A stretch of DNA of 59,637 bases from Palsa-459 sp035937595 (GCA_035937595.1 DASZHS010000062.1:1-59637), one strand, 5' to 3'. Shown: positions 41,513 to 50,909, counted from the first letter of the stretch. Notes: generated from the sequence alone by a model not told the origin. Made by a program: numbers and translations.

Positions 41513-44233
41513 TCAGCTCGTCGTGGACGGCCGTCGTCGACGCAGGGACGCGAGCGCGACCAGCGCGCAGAGGAGCGCCGCGAGCGCGACCGACGTGACG
41601 GCGATCCCAAGGCCGAGGTGCGGTGCGTGGTACGCGAACTCGACGCGCCAGGTGCCGGCCGGCACGACGACGGACTGGACGAGCCCGTCGGGCACGACGG
41701 TGACGGTCTTGGTCGCCGCGCCCGTGCGGCCCACGAGCGTCGCGCCCCACCCGGGGAGCCACGCGGCGGACCGCACGACACGGACCGGCCCGGCCGCCGT
41801 CACCACGAGGGTCGCCGCGCCGTCCTCGTTTTGCGCCACCACGCGCACGGCGTCGCCGTACCGCGGGTTCGCGAGCCACACCGGTGGGAGGACGCGTGTG
41901 GCTCGGAACAACGAGAGCGTGCCACGCACCCCGACGAAGCGCCACGACGGCCGGTCGAGCGCGACCTGCATCGCCGTGTCGAGGTGCACCGTCGGCCCAC
42001 CGGCCCCGGTGAGCGACGTCGAGGTCAGCCGGAACGCCCCCGCGGACCGCAGCACGACGGCGACGCCGTCGGGACGCGTCGGGAAGCGCGCGACGAGCAC
42101 CCGGGTACCGCGCAGGACGACGGGGACGCGGTGGGCGCGCCCGTCGAGGCCGACGAGGAGCACCGTGGGTTGACGCACACCCAACCCCTCGCTCCGCGGC
42201 CCGGAGAAGACCAGCCGCGCGACGCGCCAGCGGCCGCCGAAGTAGCGCGTCGCCGAGTACACCTGGCGCGGTGCCCCGCACGTCGTCGGCATGCGGTCCG
42301 ACGCCGGCGACGCCTGGAACCCGGTCGGGGACACCGCGACGCTCGCGAGCCGCAGCGGGGCGAAGGTCCCTCGAGCGAGCGCGCAGCCGTCGAGCTCGCC
42401 GAGCCGCGCGGTGCCCGTCGCGTCCGTGTAGCGCGCTGCGTGGAGGGACCCGTAGCCCTGCACGCTCGGGCGCCGCGTGAAGACGTTCAGGTTGCCGAGC
42501 CCGATCGGCGCGGTCTCGTGGTAGGCGACGACGCCGGGGTCCACGAGTGCGGTGCGTCCCGTCACGCCGAGGACGGCCCGCGCCGCGGCCGGCGCGGGCT
42601 CGACGGTGCCGATCCCCGTCACGAGCGCCGTCTCGAAGAAGACGTTGAAGCAGAAAAGCTCGACGAGCACCAGCGCGACCAGCGCTCTCGCGCGGACCGA
42701 CGGCCGTCGCGGCGGGCGCCACAGGAGCGCGAGGGCGGCGAGCGCCACGAGGAGGGTGATCACGAGGACCCCGCGGCTCCCCGCGGCCGCCGCCGCCGAA
42801 CGGGGCACGCCGAGGACCGTCTCGGTCAGGAAGGCCGGGTCCACCAGCGCGGCGAGGCACACCGCGGCGGTGAGGGCGAGCGGCGCCAGCGTGACGACGC
42901 GCCGGCGGCCGACGAGCGACGCCTCGTCGCGACGCCCGGCGAGCACGGCGTCGAGCCACCACGCGAGCAGCAGCGTCGCGCCGAGGTCGAAGATCGCGAT
43001 CGACCGGCTCTGCAGCCGGATGCTGCCGAGGAGCGGCGCGGCGTGCAGGACCGGCCCGAGCGGCGTCGTGGGCGCCGTCGCGAGCGCGAGGCCGACGACG
43101 GCGAGCGCGACGGGGCCGGCGAGGCGCGACCGCGGGACGGTAGGGCGCCGGGCGCAGAGCTGCACCACCGCGGCGAGCACCGCGGTCACGGCGAGCAGCC
43201 CCACGGCGCCCGTGAGCTCTGGGAGGTTGTAGGCGGCGAAGAACCGTGGCGTGCCGAGCACCCCGTTGTCGCCGAGGGCGCCCGGGACCAGCAGCAGCCC
43301 GAGCCAGCGCGCGGGCCACGCCCCCATCGAGAAGAACGCGTAGGAGACGTGGGCGCGCCGCGTGAGGCCGATGAACCCCCACCCGGTCGCGAGCTGGACG
43401 AACCCGAGCGCCGCCCCCCATGCGAGGGCGACCGCCGTCGCGACCCCGTAGGCGACCCGGCCGCGCCACGTGGCGACGCCGACCCGTCGGTGGGCGACGA
43501 GCTCACAGAGGAAGACGACCACCAGGACCACGACCGCGTCGGCCATCGACCGCGGCTCGCCGGTGAGCGCGACGAGGCCGAGGCACACCGCCACGCCCGT
43601 CGTGGCGGGGAGCGCGCGCGTCACCGCGCGTCGCCACGGCGCGTCGCGTGGCGCGTCGAGCACGGCGCGGGCGAGCGCGAGCTGGCCGAGCACGAGCCAC
43701 GGGAGCAGGGCCTGGCCCTGGACGACGCCCAGGTGCACCATCTGGCCGACCATCGCGCCGCTGTAGGCGTAGGCGGCCGCGGCGAGGCCGGCGGCGACGG
43801 GCCCCGCCCCCATGCGGCGCGCGAGGACGAACAGCCCGAGGGCGGCGACCCAGTAGACGACGAGCAGGTTGCCCACCCAGGCGACGAGGGGCGGGAGCAC
43901 GGCGAAGACGAGGGTCCCGGGGTACATCGCGCCGGCGTTCATCCCGCCGAGGAGGGGCGTCCCCGCGTCCGCGTAGGGGTTCCACAGCGGCCAGTGCCCC
44001 GCGTCGAGCTGGCGGCCGGTGAGCACCCGGAGGGGGAAGTTCTGCAGCAGGTTGTCGCCGACGACGGCGGGGTGGCCGGCGAGGGCGGGCAGGACGAAGA
44101 CGAGGACGGGGACGACCCCGAGGAGCGCGACGACGACGCGATCGGCGCGACACCAGGTGCGCGGCGACCACCGCCCGCCCTCGATCTCTGGCGCCCGCGC
44201 GGGCGCCGGTGCGACGAGCTCGCTCAGCGCCAC
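41513..44233 (-). CDS. YfhO-like large membrane protein
   Basis: A ~906-residue protein with about 11-13 helices in the first two-thirds and a soluble C-terminal region ahead of one last helix. The first outer loop (DNLLQNFPLRVLTGRQLDAG then HWPLWNPYADAGTPLLGG) is characteristic of YfhO-type proteins, some of which help glycosylate lipoteichoic acid or other polymers. GTG at 44233 overlaps the M16 peptidase end by ten bases; later starts cannot be ruled out. Its substrate is unknown; presence here separates M16 from dapB. Confidence 0.8.
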   Translation of the reverse strand: MALSELVAPAPARAPEIEGGRWSPRTWCRADRVVVALLGVVPVLVFVLPALAGHPAVVGDNLLQNFPLRVLTGRQLDAGHWPLWNPYADAGTPLLGGMNAGAMYPGTLVFAVLPPLVAWVGNLLVVYWVAALGLFVLARRMGAGPVAAGLAAAAYAYSGAMVGQMVHLGVVQGQALLPWLVLGQLALARAVLDAPRDAPWRRAVTRALPATTGVAVCLGLVALTGEPRSMADAVVVLVVVFLCELVAHRRVGVATWRGRVAYGVATAVALAWGAALGFVQLATGWGFIGLTRRAHVSYAFFSMGAWPARWLGLLLVPGALGDNGVLGTPRFFAAYNLPELTGAVGLLAVTAVLAAVVQLCARRPTVPRSRLAGPVALAVVGLALATAPTTPLGPVLHAAPLLGSIRLQSRSIAIFDLGATLLLAWWLDAVLAGRRDEASLVGRRRVVTLAPLALTAAVCLAALVDPAFLTETVLGVPRSAAAAAGSRGVLVITLLVALAALALLWRPPRRPSVRARALVALVLVELFCFNVFFETALVTGIGTVEPAPAAARAVLGVTGRTALVDPGVVAYHETAPIGLGNLNVFTRRPSVQGYGSLHAARYTDATGTARLGELDGCALARGTFAPLRLASVAVSPTGFQASPASDRMPTTCGAPRQVYSATRYFGGRWRVARLVFSGPRSEGLGVRQPTVLLVGLDGRAHRVPVVLRGTRVLVARFPTRPDGVAVVLRSAGAFRLTSTSLTGAGGPTVHLDTAMQVALDRPSWRFVGVRGTLSLFRATRVLPPVWLANPRYGDAVRVVAQNEDGAATLVVTAAGPVRVVRSAAWLPGWGATLVGRTGAATKTVTVVPDGLVQSVVVPAGTWRVEFAYHAPHLGLGIAVTSVALAALLCALVALASLRRRRPSTTS

Positions 44234-45501
44234 CCGGGGCCTTCGAGCCGAGCCGCGGCGGCGACGTCGTCCTCGAAGGGCCCGACGACGACGAGCGTCC
44301 GCGACGCGCCCGCCACGTGCTGGGCGACCGCCTCGACGTCCCCCCGGCGGACCGAGGCGACGCCGTCGAGCACGTCGTCGAGCGTGCGCACGGCGCCGTC
44401 GAGCGCGACCGTGCCGCCGATCCGGGACATCACCTGGGCGGAGTCCTCCTCGCCCAAGAGCGCGTCGGCCCGCAGCGCCTGGCGCGCGACGTCCACCTCG
44501 CGCTGGGTCATCCCGCCACCCGCGAGGTCGTCGACCTCCTCGGCCACGAGCGCGAGCACGCGCTCGGCGTGTTCGGGCGCCGAGCCGACCGCGACGCACA
44601 GCGCCCCGGCGTCGGTGAACTGGGCCCGCTCGGAGTACACCTGGTACGCGAGCCCCTCGCGCTCGCGGATCGAGGTGAAGAGCCGCGAGGACAGCCCGCC
44701 GCCGAGCAGCTGGTCGTACACGCGGTAGGCGTCACGCTGGGGGTCCGACCGCCTCGGGATGGGCACGCCGACGACGACCTGGGCCTGCTCGAAGGGCGCC
44801 CGGACGACCTCTCGTCGCGCGGGTGCGGCGGGCGGGGCCGACCCGTTCGGGACCGTCGTGGTCTCGGGGGGCGCCCAGGCCGCGACGGCGCGGGCCACCG
44901 CGTCGTGGTCGACGTCGCCGGCCGCCGCGACGACGAGGTTCGCCCCGCCGTAGTGCTGCGTGAAGAAGCTGCGGACGTCGTCGGGGGTGATGCCGCCCAC
45001 CGAGTCGAGCGTGCCGAGCGGGTCGCGCCCGAGCGGGTGCGCGGGGAAGACGAGCTCGAAGAACCGCTCGGAGGCAACGGACGCGGGATCGTCGTGCGAG
45101 CCGAGGATCTCGTCTTCGATCACGGTCCGCTCGGCGTCGACGTCGCTCGGGCGCAGGGCCGGGTCGGTCACGATGTCACCGAGGATCGACAGTCCGACGT
45201 CGAGGTCCTCGCCGAGCAGGCGCACCCAGAAGCAGGTGAGCTCGCGGGCGGTGTAGGCGTTCGACTGCCCGCCGACGCGGTCGAGCGACTCGGCGATCGT
45301 GGCGGCGTCGAGCCGGTCGGTCCCCTTGAAGAGCAGGTGCTCCAAGAAGTGCGAGGCGCCCGCGACCGCCGCGGGCTCGTGGCGCGAGCCCACGGTGACG
45401 AAGACGCCGAGGGACGCCGAGCGCGAGCCGTCAACGCGCTCGGTGACGAGGCGGCACCCGTTGTCGAGCTCTTGGAGGACCGCCGGGGTCGCGGCCGGCA
45501 C
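44224..45501 (-). CDS. M16 family zinc metallopeptidase (PepR/PqqL-like)
   Basis: A 425-residue processing-peptidase homologue. The inverted zinc motif H51-F-L-E54-H55 is intact and a later Glu (in DAERTVIEDEI) completes the site. The second half (residues ~215-425) has the R-Y-type domain of M16B proteins (GGGLSSRLFTSIREREGLAY). It follows pnp at close spacing, as in many Gram-positive genomes. Substrate is uncertain; the location has no known functional reason. Confidence 0.9.
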   Translation of the reverse strand: MPAATPAVLQELDNGCRLVTERVDGSRSASLGVFVTVGSRHEPAAVAGASHFLEHLLFKGTDRLDAATIAESLDRVGGQSNAYTARELTCFWVRLLGEDLDVGLSILGDIVTDPALRPSDVDAERTVIEDEILGSHDDPASVASERFFELVFPAHPLGRDPLGTLDSVGGITPDDVRSFFTQHYGGANLVVAAAGDVDHDAVARAVAAWAPPETTTVPNGSAPPAAPARREVVRAPFEQAQVVVGVPIPRRSDPQRDAYRVYDQLLGGGLSSRLFTSIREREGLAYQVYSERAQFTDAGALCVAVGSAPEHAERVLALVAEEVDDLAGGGMTQREVDVARQALRADALLGEEDSAQVMSRIGGTVALDGAVRTLDDVLDGVASVRRGDVEAVAQHVAGASRTLVVVGPFEDDVAAAARLEGPGWR

Positions 45502-45509
45502 GGCCGCGG

Positions 45510-47915
45510 CTACCTGCGGCGGCGGTTGTTCCTCGGGCGCCGGGTCCCGTCGTCCTCGGAGAACGGCTGGCTCGCCGGGCCGAGGTCGCCGAGCTCGGCT
45601 TGGAGCTGGGCCTCGAAGGACTCCTCGAAGCTGGCGGCCCGCACGGCGCCACCTGCGCCGCCGCCGTCCGACGACGCCGTCTCTGACGTCGCGCTCCGGG
45701 CGGGCGCGCTCGCCGCGACCGGCGCCACCTCACCGGCAAGCGAGAGCGACACCTTGCCCTGGGGGTCGATGTCGTCGACGCGCACCTCGATCGGCTGGCC
45801 CAGCGTGAGGACGTCTTCGACCTGGTTGACGCGCTTGCCGCCCGTGAGCGCCGAGAGCTTGGAGATGTGCAGCAGCCCGTCTCGGCCCGGGAGGATGTTC
45901 ACGAACGCCCCGAACTTGGTCAGGTTGACGACGCGGCCCGCGTACACCGCGCCCACGTCGGCCGTCGGGGGGTCGAGGATCATCTCGATGCGCCGACGCG
46001 CCTCGGACACCGCCGTGCCGTCCTTCGCGCCGATGGTGACCGTGCCGACCATGCCATCGTCGTCGACGGCGATGTCCGCGCCCGTCTCTTGCTGCAGGGT
46101 GTTGATGACCTTGCCCTTCGGACCGATCACCTCGCCGATCTTGTCGATCGGGATCTCGAAGGAGACGATCTTCGGGGCGCCCGCGGCGACCTCGTCGCGC
46201 GGCTCGGGGATCGCCGCGGTGAGGACGTCGAGGATCTTGAGGCGGGCGACCTTGGCCTGCTGGAGCGCCTGGGCGAGCACCTCGGAGGGCAGCCCGTCGA
46301 TCTTGGTATCGAGCTGCAGCGCCGTCACGGTGTCGGCGGTGCCGGCCACCTTGAAGTCCATGTCGCCAAAGGCGTCCTCGGCACCCAGGATGTCGGTGAG
46401 GGTCACGTAGCGCCCGCCGTCGTAGACGAGCCCCATCGCGATGCCGGCGACCGGCGCCTTGATCGGGACGCCCGCCGCCATGAGCGAGAGCGTCGACCCG
46501 CACACCGACGCCATCGACGTGGACCCGTTGGACGCCATCACGTCCGAGACGAGTCGCAGCGTGTACGGGAAGGACTCGGGCGACGGCAGCACCGGGACGA
46601 GCGCGCGCTCGGCCAGCATGCCGTGGCCGATCTCGCGGCGCTTGGGCGCGCCGACGCGACCCGTCTCCCCCGTCGAGAACGGCGGGAAGTTGTAGTGGTG
46701 CAGGTACCGCTTGGTCGTGATCGGCCCGATCGTGTCGAGCAGCTGGTTCATCCGCGGCATGCCGAGCGTCGCCACGTTGACGACCTGGGTCTCGCCCCGC
46801 TGGAACAGCGAGGAGCCGTGGACGCCGGGGAACAGGTCGACCTCGGCGGTGAGCGGGCGGATCTCCTCGGTCGTCCGTCCGTCGATGCGCACCCCGTCCT
46901 CGACGATGCGGCGGCGCACGACCTTCTTGGTCAGGGACCGGACGGCGGGCTTGAGCTCGCCCGTGCGGTCGGGGAACTCTCCGGACAGCTCCGCGATGAT
47001 CGCCGCCGTCGCCTCGTCGACCGCGGCCGCGCGGTCGGCCTTGCCGGCCACGGCGTTGGCCGTCGAGAGCCGCGCCTGGCCGACGGCCTCGACCCGGGCG
47101 TAGACGTCGTCGCCGTAGTCGAGCTGGGCCTCGTACGCGAAGGTCTCGATCTTGCCGCGCTGGGTCTCGTAGGCGGCGACGAGGTCGCGCTGGAGGTTGA
47201 TCGACTCGCGGATCCAGGTCTTCGACGCCTCGAGGCCGGCCGCGAGCACGTCCTCGGACACCTTCGGCGCGCCGTCGGCGAACTGCTCGAAGGACCCTTC
47301 GGTCCCGCCGGCCTCGACCATCATGATGGCGATCTCCGAGTCGCGGTCCTCGCTGAGGGCGCGCCCGGCGACGACGAGCTCGAAGGTCGACGCCGCCCCC
47401 TCCTCATAGGTGGGATGGGGGATCCAGACGCCCTCCGTCGTGTAGGCGACCCGGGCGGCGCCGATCGGGCCCTCGAAGGGGATCGGCGAGACCATGAGTG
47501 CGGCGGAGGCCGCGTTGATGGTGAGGACGTCGTGCGGGTTCACCTGGTCCGCGGCGAAGACCGTCGCCACGATCTGGGTCTCGTTGCGGAAGCCCTTGGG
47601 GAAGCTCGGGCGCAGCGGTCGGTCCGTCAGCCGGCAGATGAGGATCGCCTGGTCGGACGACTTGCCCTCGCGCCGGAAGAACGCCCCGGGGATCTTGCCG
47701 GCCGCGTAGGCGCGCTCCTCGACGTCGACGGTGAGCGGGAAGAAGTCGGTGCCCTCGCGCACGGTGCGCGCGGCCGTCGCCGTGGCCAGGACCACGGTGT
47801 CGCCGAGGCGCGCGACGACGGCGCCGTCGGCGAGCTGGGCGAGCCGGCCGGCTTCGTAGGACAGGGTTCGGTCGGTCCCGGTGATGGGACCCGAGACGCG
47901 GATCGCGTCGGACAT
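45510..47915 (-). CDS. pnp: Polynucleotide phosphorylase
   Basis: An 801-residue PNPase. Two RNase PH domains (~15-230 and ~330-560) flank a helical domain; IDKIGEVIGPKGKVINTLQQ begins the KH domain and VYAGRVVNLTKFGAFVNILP the S1 domain. The C-terminal ~70 residues are Ala/Ser/acidic with a basic end (RPRNNRRRR). It degrades RNA from the 3' end with phosphate. It follows rpsO with two stem-loops between them, as in many bacteria. Confidence 0.96.
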   Translation of the reverse strand: MSDAIRVSGPITGTDRTLSYEAGRLAQLADGAVVARLGDTVVLATATAARTVREGTDFFPLTVDVEERAYAAGKIPGAFFRREGKSSDQAILICRLTDRPLRPSFPKGFRNETQIVATVFAADQVNPHDVLTINAASAALMVSPIPFEGPIGAARVAYTTEGVWIPHPTYEEGAASTFELVVAGRALSEDRDSEIAIMMVEAGGTEGSFEQFADGAPKVSEDVLAAGLEASKTWIRESINLQRDLVAAYETQRGKIETFAYEAQLDYGDDVYARVEAVGQARLSTANAVAGKADRAAAVDEATAAIIAELSGEFPDRTGELKPAVRSLTKKVVRRRIVEDGVRIDGRTTEEIRPLTAEVDLFPGVHGSSLFQRGETQVVNVATLGMPRMNQLLDTIGPITTKRYLHHYNFPPFSTGETGRVGAPKRREIGHGMLAERALVPVLPSPESFPYTLRLVSDVMASNGSTSMASVCGSTLSLMAAGVPIKAPVAGIAMGLVYDGGRYVTLTDILGAEDAFGDMDFKVAGTADTVTALQLDTKIDGLPSEVLAQALQQAKVARLKILDVLTAAIPEPRDEVAAGAPKIVSFEIPIDKIGEVIGPKGKVINTLQQETGADIAVDDDGMVGTVTIGAKDGTAVSEARRRIEMILDPPTADVGAVYAGRVVNLTKFGAFVNILPGRDGLLHISKLSALTGGKRVNQVEDVLTLGQPIEVRVDDIDPQGKVSLSLAGEVAPVAASAPARSATSETASSDGGGAGGAVRAASFEESFEAQLQAELGDLGPASQPFSEDDGTRRPRNNRRRR

Positions 47916-47951
47916 GGTGCTCCTTTGTCTGTGGCACCACGCCGCCGGATC

Positions 47952-48037
47952 CCAGTGGCGGAGCTCCGGTCACCCAGCGACCCGCCACTGGCAGCCGACG
48001 GTGCCAGGTGCCTTCTGTGGCCGGGAGCCTCCCGGCC
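47952..48037 (-). promoter_or_regulatory. Two hairpins between rpsO and pnp
   Basis: In the rpsO-pnp gap lie GGCCGGGA/TCCCGGCC with a 3-base loop (48019-48037), just after the rpsO stop, and a larger stem of 10 bp, CCAGTGGCGG/CCGCCACTGG, with a 20-base loop (47952-47991) before pnp. The first could be an rpsO attenuator or 3'-end stabiliser. The second is placed like the RNase III-processed leader stem that gives pnp autocontrol in enterobacteria; equivalence is inferred. Confidence 0.55.
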
Positions 48038-48046
48038 TGTTGCCGC

Positions 48047-48304
48047 CTACCGGCGGATTCCGAGCTTCCCGATGATCGCGCGGTACCGCTCGACGTCGTT
48101 GCGCTGCACGTAGTTGAGCAGGCGACGGCGCTGGCCGATGATCATCATCAGCCCGCGGCGCGTGTGGTGATCGCCTTTGTGGGCCTTCAGGTGGTCGGTG
48201 AGGTGGTTGATCCGCTCGGTCAGCAGCGCGATCTGGACCTCGGGCGAGCCCGTGTCCGTCTCGTGCTTGCGGTGCTCTGCGATGATCGCGGCCTTCTCAG
48301 CCAT
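48047..48304 (-). CDS. rpsO: 30S ribosomal protein S15
   Basis: An 85-residue S15 of normal length, with the central RNA-binding signature (ETDTGSPEVQIALLTERIN, then HKGDHHTRRGLMMIIGQRR) and the ending YRAIIGKLGIRR. It binds 16S rRNA. Start at 48304 is fixed by family length; the open frame upstream is leader sequence. The leader has two hairpins. pnp follows. Confidence 0.97.
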   Translation of the reverse strand: MAEKAAIIAEHRKHETDTGSPEVQIALLTERINHLTDHLKAHKGDHHTRRGLMMIIGQRRRLLNYVQRNDVERYRAIIGKLGIRR

Positions 48305-48339
48305 TCCTAGGGGTACCTCGCTCGACGGGAATCCCGGGT

Positions 48340-48376
48340 GCGCGCCACCGGCGCGCGGGAGTCGGCAGGTGCCGAC
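48340..48376 (-). promoter_or_regulatory. Hairpin pair in rpsO leader
   Basis: Upstream of rpsO, two perfect 7-bp stems stand next to each other: GCGCGCC/GGCGCGC (48340-48356, 3-base loop) and GTCGGCA/TGCCGAC (48361-48376, 2-base loop). A TAACCTAT element (48384-48391 on the plus strand) could be the -10, so both would be transcribed. S15 often binds its own leader, which makes this a candidate autoregulatory site. Confidence 0.45.
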
Positions 48377-48454
48377 CGGACGCATAGGTTAGCAGTCAGC
48401 GCGCCCTCCTCGGAGGCTGGCCCCCGGGCGAGCATCCCGGTCACGCGCGGCTGC

Positions 48455-49468
48455 CTACCGCGCGGTGAGGCGCAGCGAGCTGAGGATGGCCTCGGCGATC
48501 GACGGCGAGCGGCCGAGCCCCACGATGAGCTGGCCGACCCGGCCGTCGTGGCGGGCGACGACCGCCAGGTAGTCCGAGCCGACGAGCGAGCCGGGGACGA
48601 AGAGCTCCAGAGCGACGCCGTGGAGGTGCCGGACGACCTTCGTCATCGGGCCTTCGCCGTAGAAGGCCATCGGGGGGGCGGCCTTGTAGCCATCCGTCTG
48701 CAGCCACACGCCGTTGCCCGGGGTCGCGTGGAACCGGAGCACGTAGCCCGCGTCGATCATGGGACAGAAGTACACCTGGTCGCCGAAGCCGGTGAAGGCG
48801 TAGGGCGTCGGGAAGTACGAGGCGTCGCAGCTCCCAGGGTTGCCGGTGTGCACGCCCCCGCGCCGCACGGGCCAGTCACGCGGCACCGCCACCGACAGCG
48901 CACCGAGCGACACGCGACGCCACGCGGGCGGCACCGCGACGGGGAGCCCCGCGGCGAGCACGTCGGTGACCGTCGCGTCGCCGAAGGTCCTCGCGACCCG
49001 GGCGCCTCGTGGGGTGAACCCGTAGAGGGTGACCCCGAGGCGCGGGATCGCGACGAGGACCGAGCCGTGGCCGTAGGCCAGCCGGCGCCGGGTGGCGGGC
49101 GCCGTGCCGAACCGGCGGGGAACGACCCACACCGACGGGGACGGACGGGCCCGGCAGCTGAACCAGCCCGGGTCGGCGGTGACGTAGACGGTGTCGGCGG
49201 CGCCGGGGGGACAGCTGGGCGCGCACCCCTTCGAGCCGGGCGGGCACGGCACGACGGAGAGCTGCCAGTGCGGTGGCAGCCACAGCCGGACGCGCCCGAC
49301 GTCGATCGGCGCGCCGGTGTGCCGCGCCAACGGCTGGATCGACACGACGTGGCGCCCCGGGAGCGCCGCGGGCGGCCCCGACGGCGAGCCGCAGGCGGCG
49401 AGCAGGGCGGCGGCCGCGGCGGCCGCGGCGGCCGTGGCGGCCAGGACACCTCGACGATGGCGCCGCAC
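48455..49468 (-). CDS. Putative lipoprotein of unknown function
   Basis: A 337-residue exported lipoprotein: RRHRRGVLAATAAA and then LLAAC, a typical lipobox with Cys near residue 26. The mature part has no recognised domain but has scattered cysteines (VVPCPPGSKGCAPSC; GSCDASYFPTPYAF; YFCPMI) that suggest disulfides. GTG at 49468 has GGGAGGACC upstream. It is divergent from the STAS-like gene. Role unknown; probably a surface protein of the accessory block. Confidence 0.78.
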   Translation of the reverse strand: MRRHRRGVLAATAAAAAAAAALLAACGSPSGPPAALPGRHVVSIQPLARHTGAPIDVGRVRLWLPPHWQLSVVPCPPGSKGCAPSCPPGAADTVYVTADPGWFSCRARPSPSVWVVPRRFGTAPATRRRLAYGHGSVLVAIPRLGVTLYGFTPRGARVARTFGDATVTDVLAAGLPVAVPPAWRRVSLGALSVAVPRDWPVRRGGVHTGNPGSCDASYFPTPYAFTGFGDQVYFCPMIDAGYVLRFHATPGNGVWLQTDGYKAAPPMAFYGEGPMTKVVRHLHGVALELFVPGSLVGSDYLAVVARHDGRVGQLIVGLGRSPSIAEAILSSLRLTAR

Positions 49469-49640
49469 GTGGTCCTCCCTTGTCGCTCGTGGGCTCCTCG
49501 GCCCACCGCACTGTCCTGTCCGAGCACACCTGCTCCGTACGACTCCTGGAGCACCTCGCGGGTTCACGCAGGCACGCACCGTGGGGAGGCCGGCCGTGCG
49601 TGCCCGATGAGATCGCCGGACCGGCGCCGTCCTCTCCGCG

Positions 49641-49949
49641 ATGAGCCGAACGCGTCGCTGGTGCACGATCACGCTCGTGGCGCCCGACGGCGCCGCGCTC
49701 GCCGAGTGCCTGCTGCGCGGCACCGGACGGCCGGACCTCGCCGCCGTCGACGTCGTCGCGCACCTGGCGCTCCTCGCGAAGCGCCGCGGGGGCGGCGTCG
49801 TGCTGACGGACGTGTGCGGCGAGCTCGACGAGCTCCTCGCCGTCGCGGGGCTAGGCGTCGAGGTGCAGGGGAAGCCCGAACGACGGGAAGAGCCGCTCGT
49901 GGTCCAAGAAGTCCAAGAAGAACGACATCGTCGCGACCTGCCCGCCTGA
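49641..49949 (+). CDS. Small STAS-like protein
   Basis: A 102-residue protein. The pattern LAAVDVVAHLALLAKRRGGGVVLTDVCGELDELLAVAGL fits the second half of a MlaB-type STAS domain, as in small actinobacterial anti-anti-sigma-like proteins. The last ~33 residues (PERREEPLVVQEVQEE) are antisense to the last codons of the sigma factor gene. The first 40 residues look genuine, the tail may be forced by the overlap. Partner unknown; convergent overlap with a sigma factor gene is suggestive. Confidence 0.6.
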   Translation: MSRTRRWCTITLVAPDGAALAECLLRGTGRPDLAAVDVVAHLALLAKRRGGGVVLTDVCGELDELLAVAGLGVEVQGKPERREEPLVVQEVQEERHRRDLPA

Positions 49950-50909
49950 GACCTCGAGCACCTGGATCGCCCAGGGCGCGTACCCGCCGGCGGGGTCAGG
50001 TCGGTACTGGCCGAACGCCGGGCAGCCGTTGGCCCGGGTCGCGACCAGCCGCGAGCCGCGGCACCCGCTCGGCCCGGGCTCGACCATGAACTGCCCGATG
50101 CTCGCCGCGCCGCGGAGCCACATCGCGAACGGCGGCATCGACTGCACCGCGTCGTCGCGCAGGAGGGTGACCAGCCGCTCGATGTCGTAGCGCTCGAAGG
50201 CGTCGACGTAGCGATCGAGCAGTCGGGCGCTGTCGACGTCGAGGTCGTGCACCGGCGCGGCCGACCGCACCTCGGCCAGCGTCGCGCGGGCACGCTGCAG
50301 CGCGGAGTTCACGGCAGCGACCGACGTGTCGAGGAGCTCGGCAGCCTCGGCGGCCTGCCAGCGCAGCACCTCGCAGAGGATGAGTGCCGCGCGCTGGCGG
50401 GCCGGGAGGTGCTGCAGCGCCGTCACGAACGCGAGGCGGATGGTCTCTCGCCACTGGGCGATCTCGGCGGGGTCTGCGTCGAGGGGCATCGCGCTCGCGT
50501 CGGGCAGCGGGGTGACCCAGGTCGCCTCGGGCAGCATCGCGCCGAGGTGCGACTCGCTCGGCGGCGACGACGGGCCCATCTCCGTCGGCATCGCCCGGCG
50601 CTGGACGTGGCGCTGCATGTCGATGCAGACGTTCGTCGCGATCCGGTACAGCCACGACCGCACGCTCGAGCGCCCCTCGAACCCCTCGGCGTTGCGCCAG
50701 GCGCGCAGCATGGTCTCCTGCACGGCGTCCTCGGACTCGAACCCCGAGCCCAGCATCCGGTAGCAGTAGCCGACCAGCTCGCGGCGGTACGGCTCAAAGT
50801 CCGCGATCGTCGGGGCGTCACGAACGTCCACGGCGCTCGATCGTACCGACGTCGTCACGGCCGCCGCGCTGCCCACGCAAGAAGGACGGCGCTCGGCGTC
50901 GGGACTCAT
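49851..50909 (-). CDS. ECF sigma factor with SnoaL-like C-terminal domain (SigX5/TIGR02960-like)
   Basis: A 352-residue sigma factor. Region 2 is YCYRMLGSGFESEDAVQE ... RAWRN plus SVRSWLYRIATNVCID; region 4 is LPARQRAALILCEVLRWQAA with an HTH to ~210. A SnoaL-like domain (~220-350; RLLDRYVDAFERYDIERLV) follows, as in ECF groups controlled without an anti-sigma factor. The start at ATG 50909 gives a ~35-residue extension and could be later. No anti-sigma gene is adjacent; a STAS-like gene is convergent. Confidence 0.88.
   Translation of the reverse strand: MSPDAERRPSCVGSAAAVTTSVRSSAVDVRDAPTIADFEPYRRELVGYCYRMLGSGFESEDAVQETMLRAWRNAEGFEGRSSVRSWLYRIATNVCIDMQRHVQRRAMPTEMGPSSPPSESHLGAMLPEATWVTPLPDASAMPLDADPAEIAQWRETIRLAFVTALQHLPARQRAALILCEVLRWQAAEAAELLDTSVAAVNSALQRARATLAEVRSAAPVHDLDVDSARLLDRYVDAFERYDIERLVTLLRDDAVQSMPPFAMWLRGAASIGQFMVEPGPSGCRGSRLVATRANGCPAFGQYRPDPAGGYAPWAIQVLEVSGGQVATMSFFLDFLDHERLFPSFGLPLHLDA

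Noticed and set aside
48007..48113. Frame open at both ends over rpsO
   Set aside because: It is antisense to rpsO and the rpsO-pnp hairpins and has no features.
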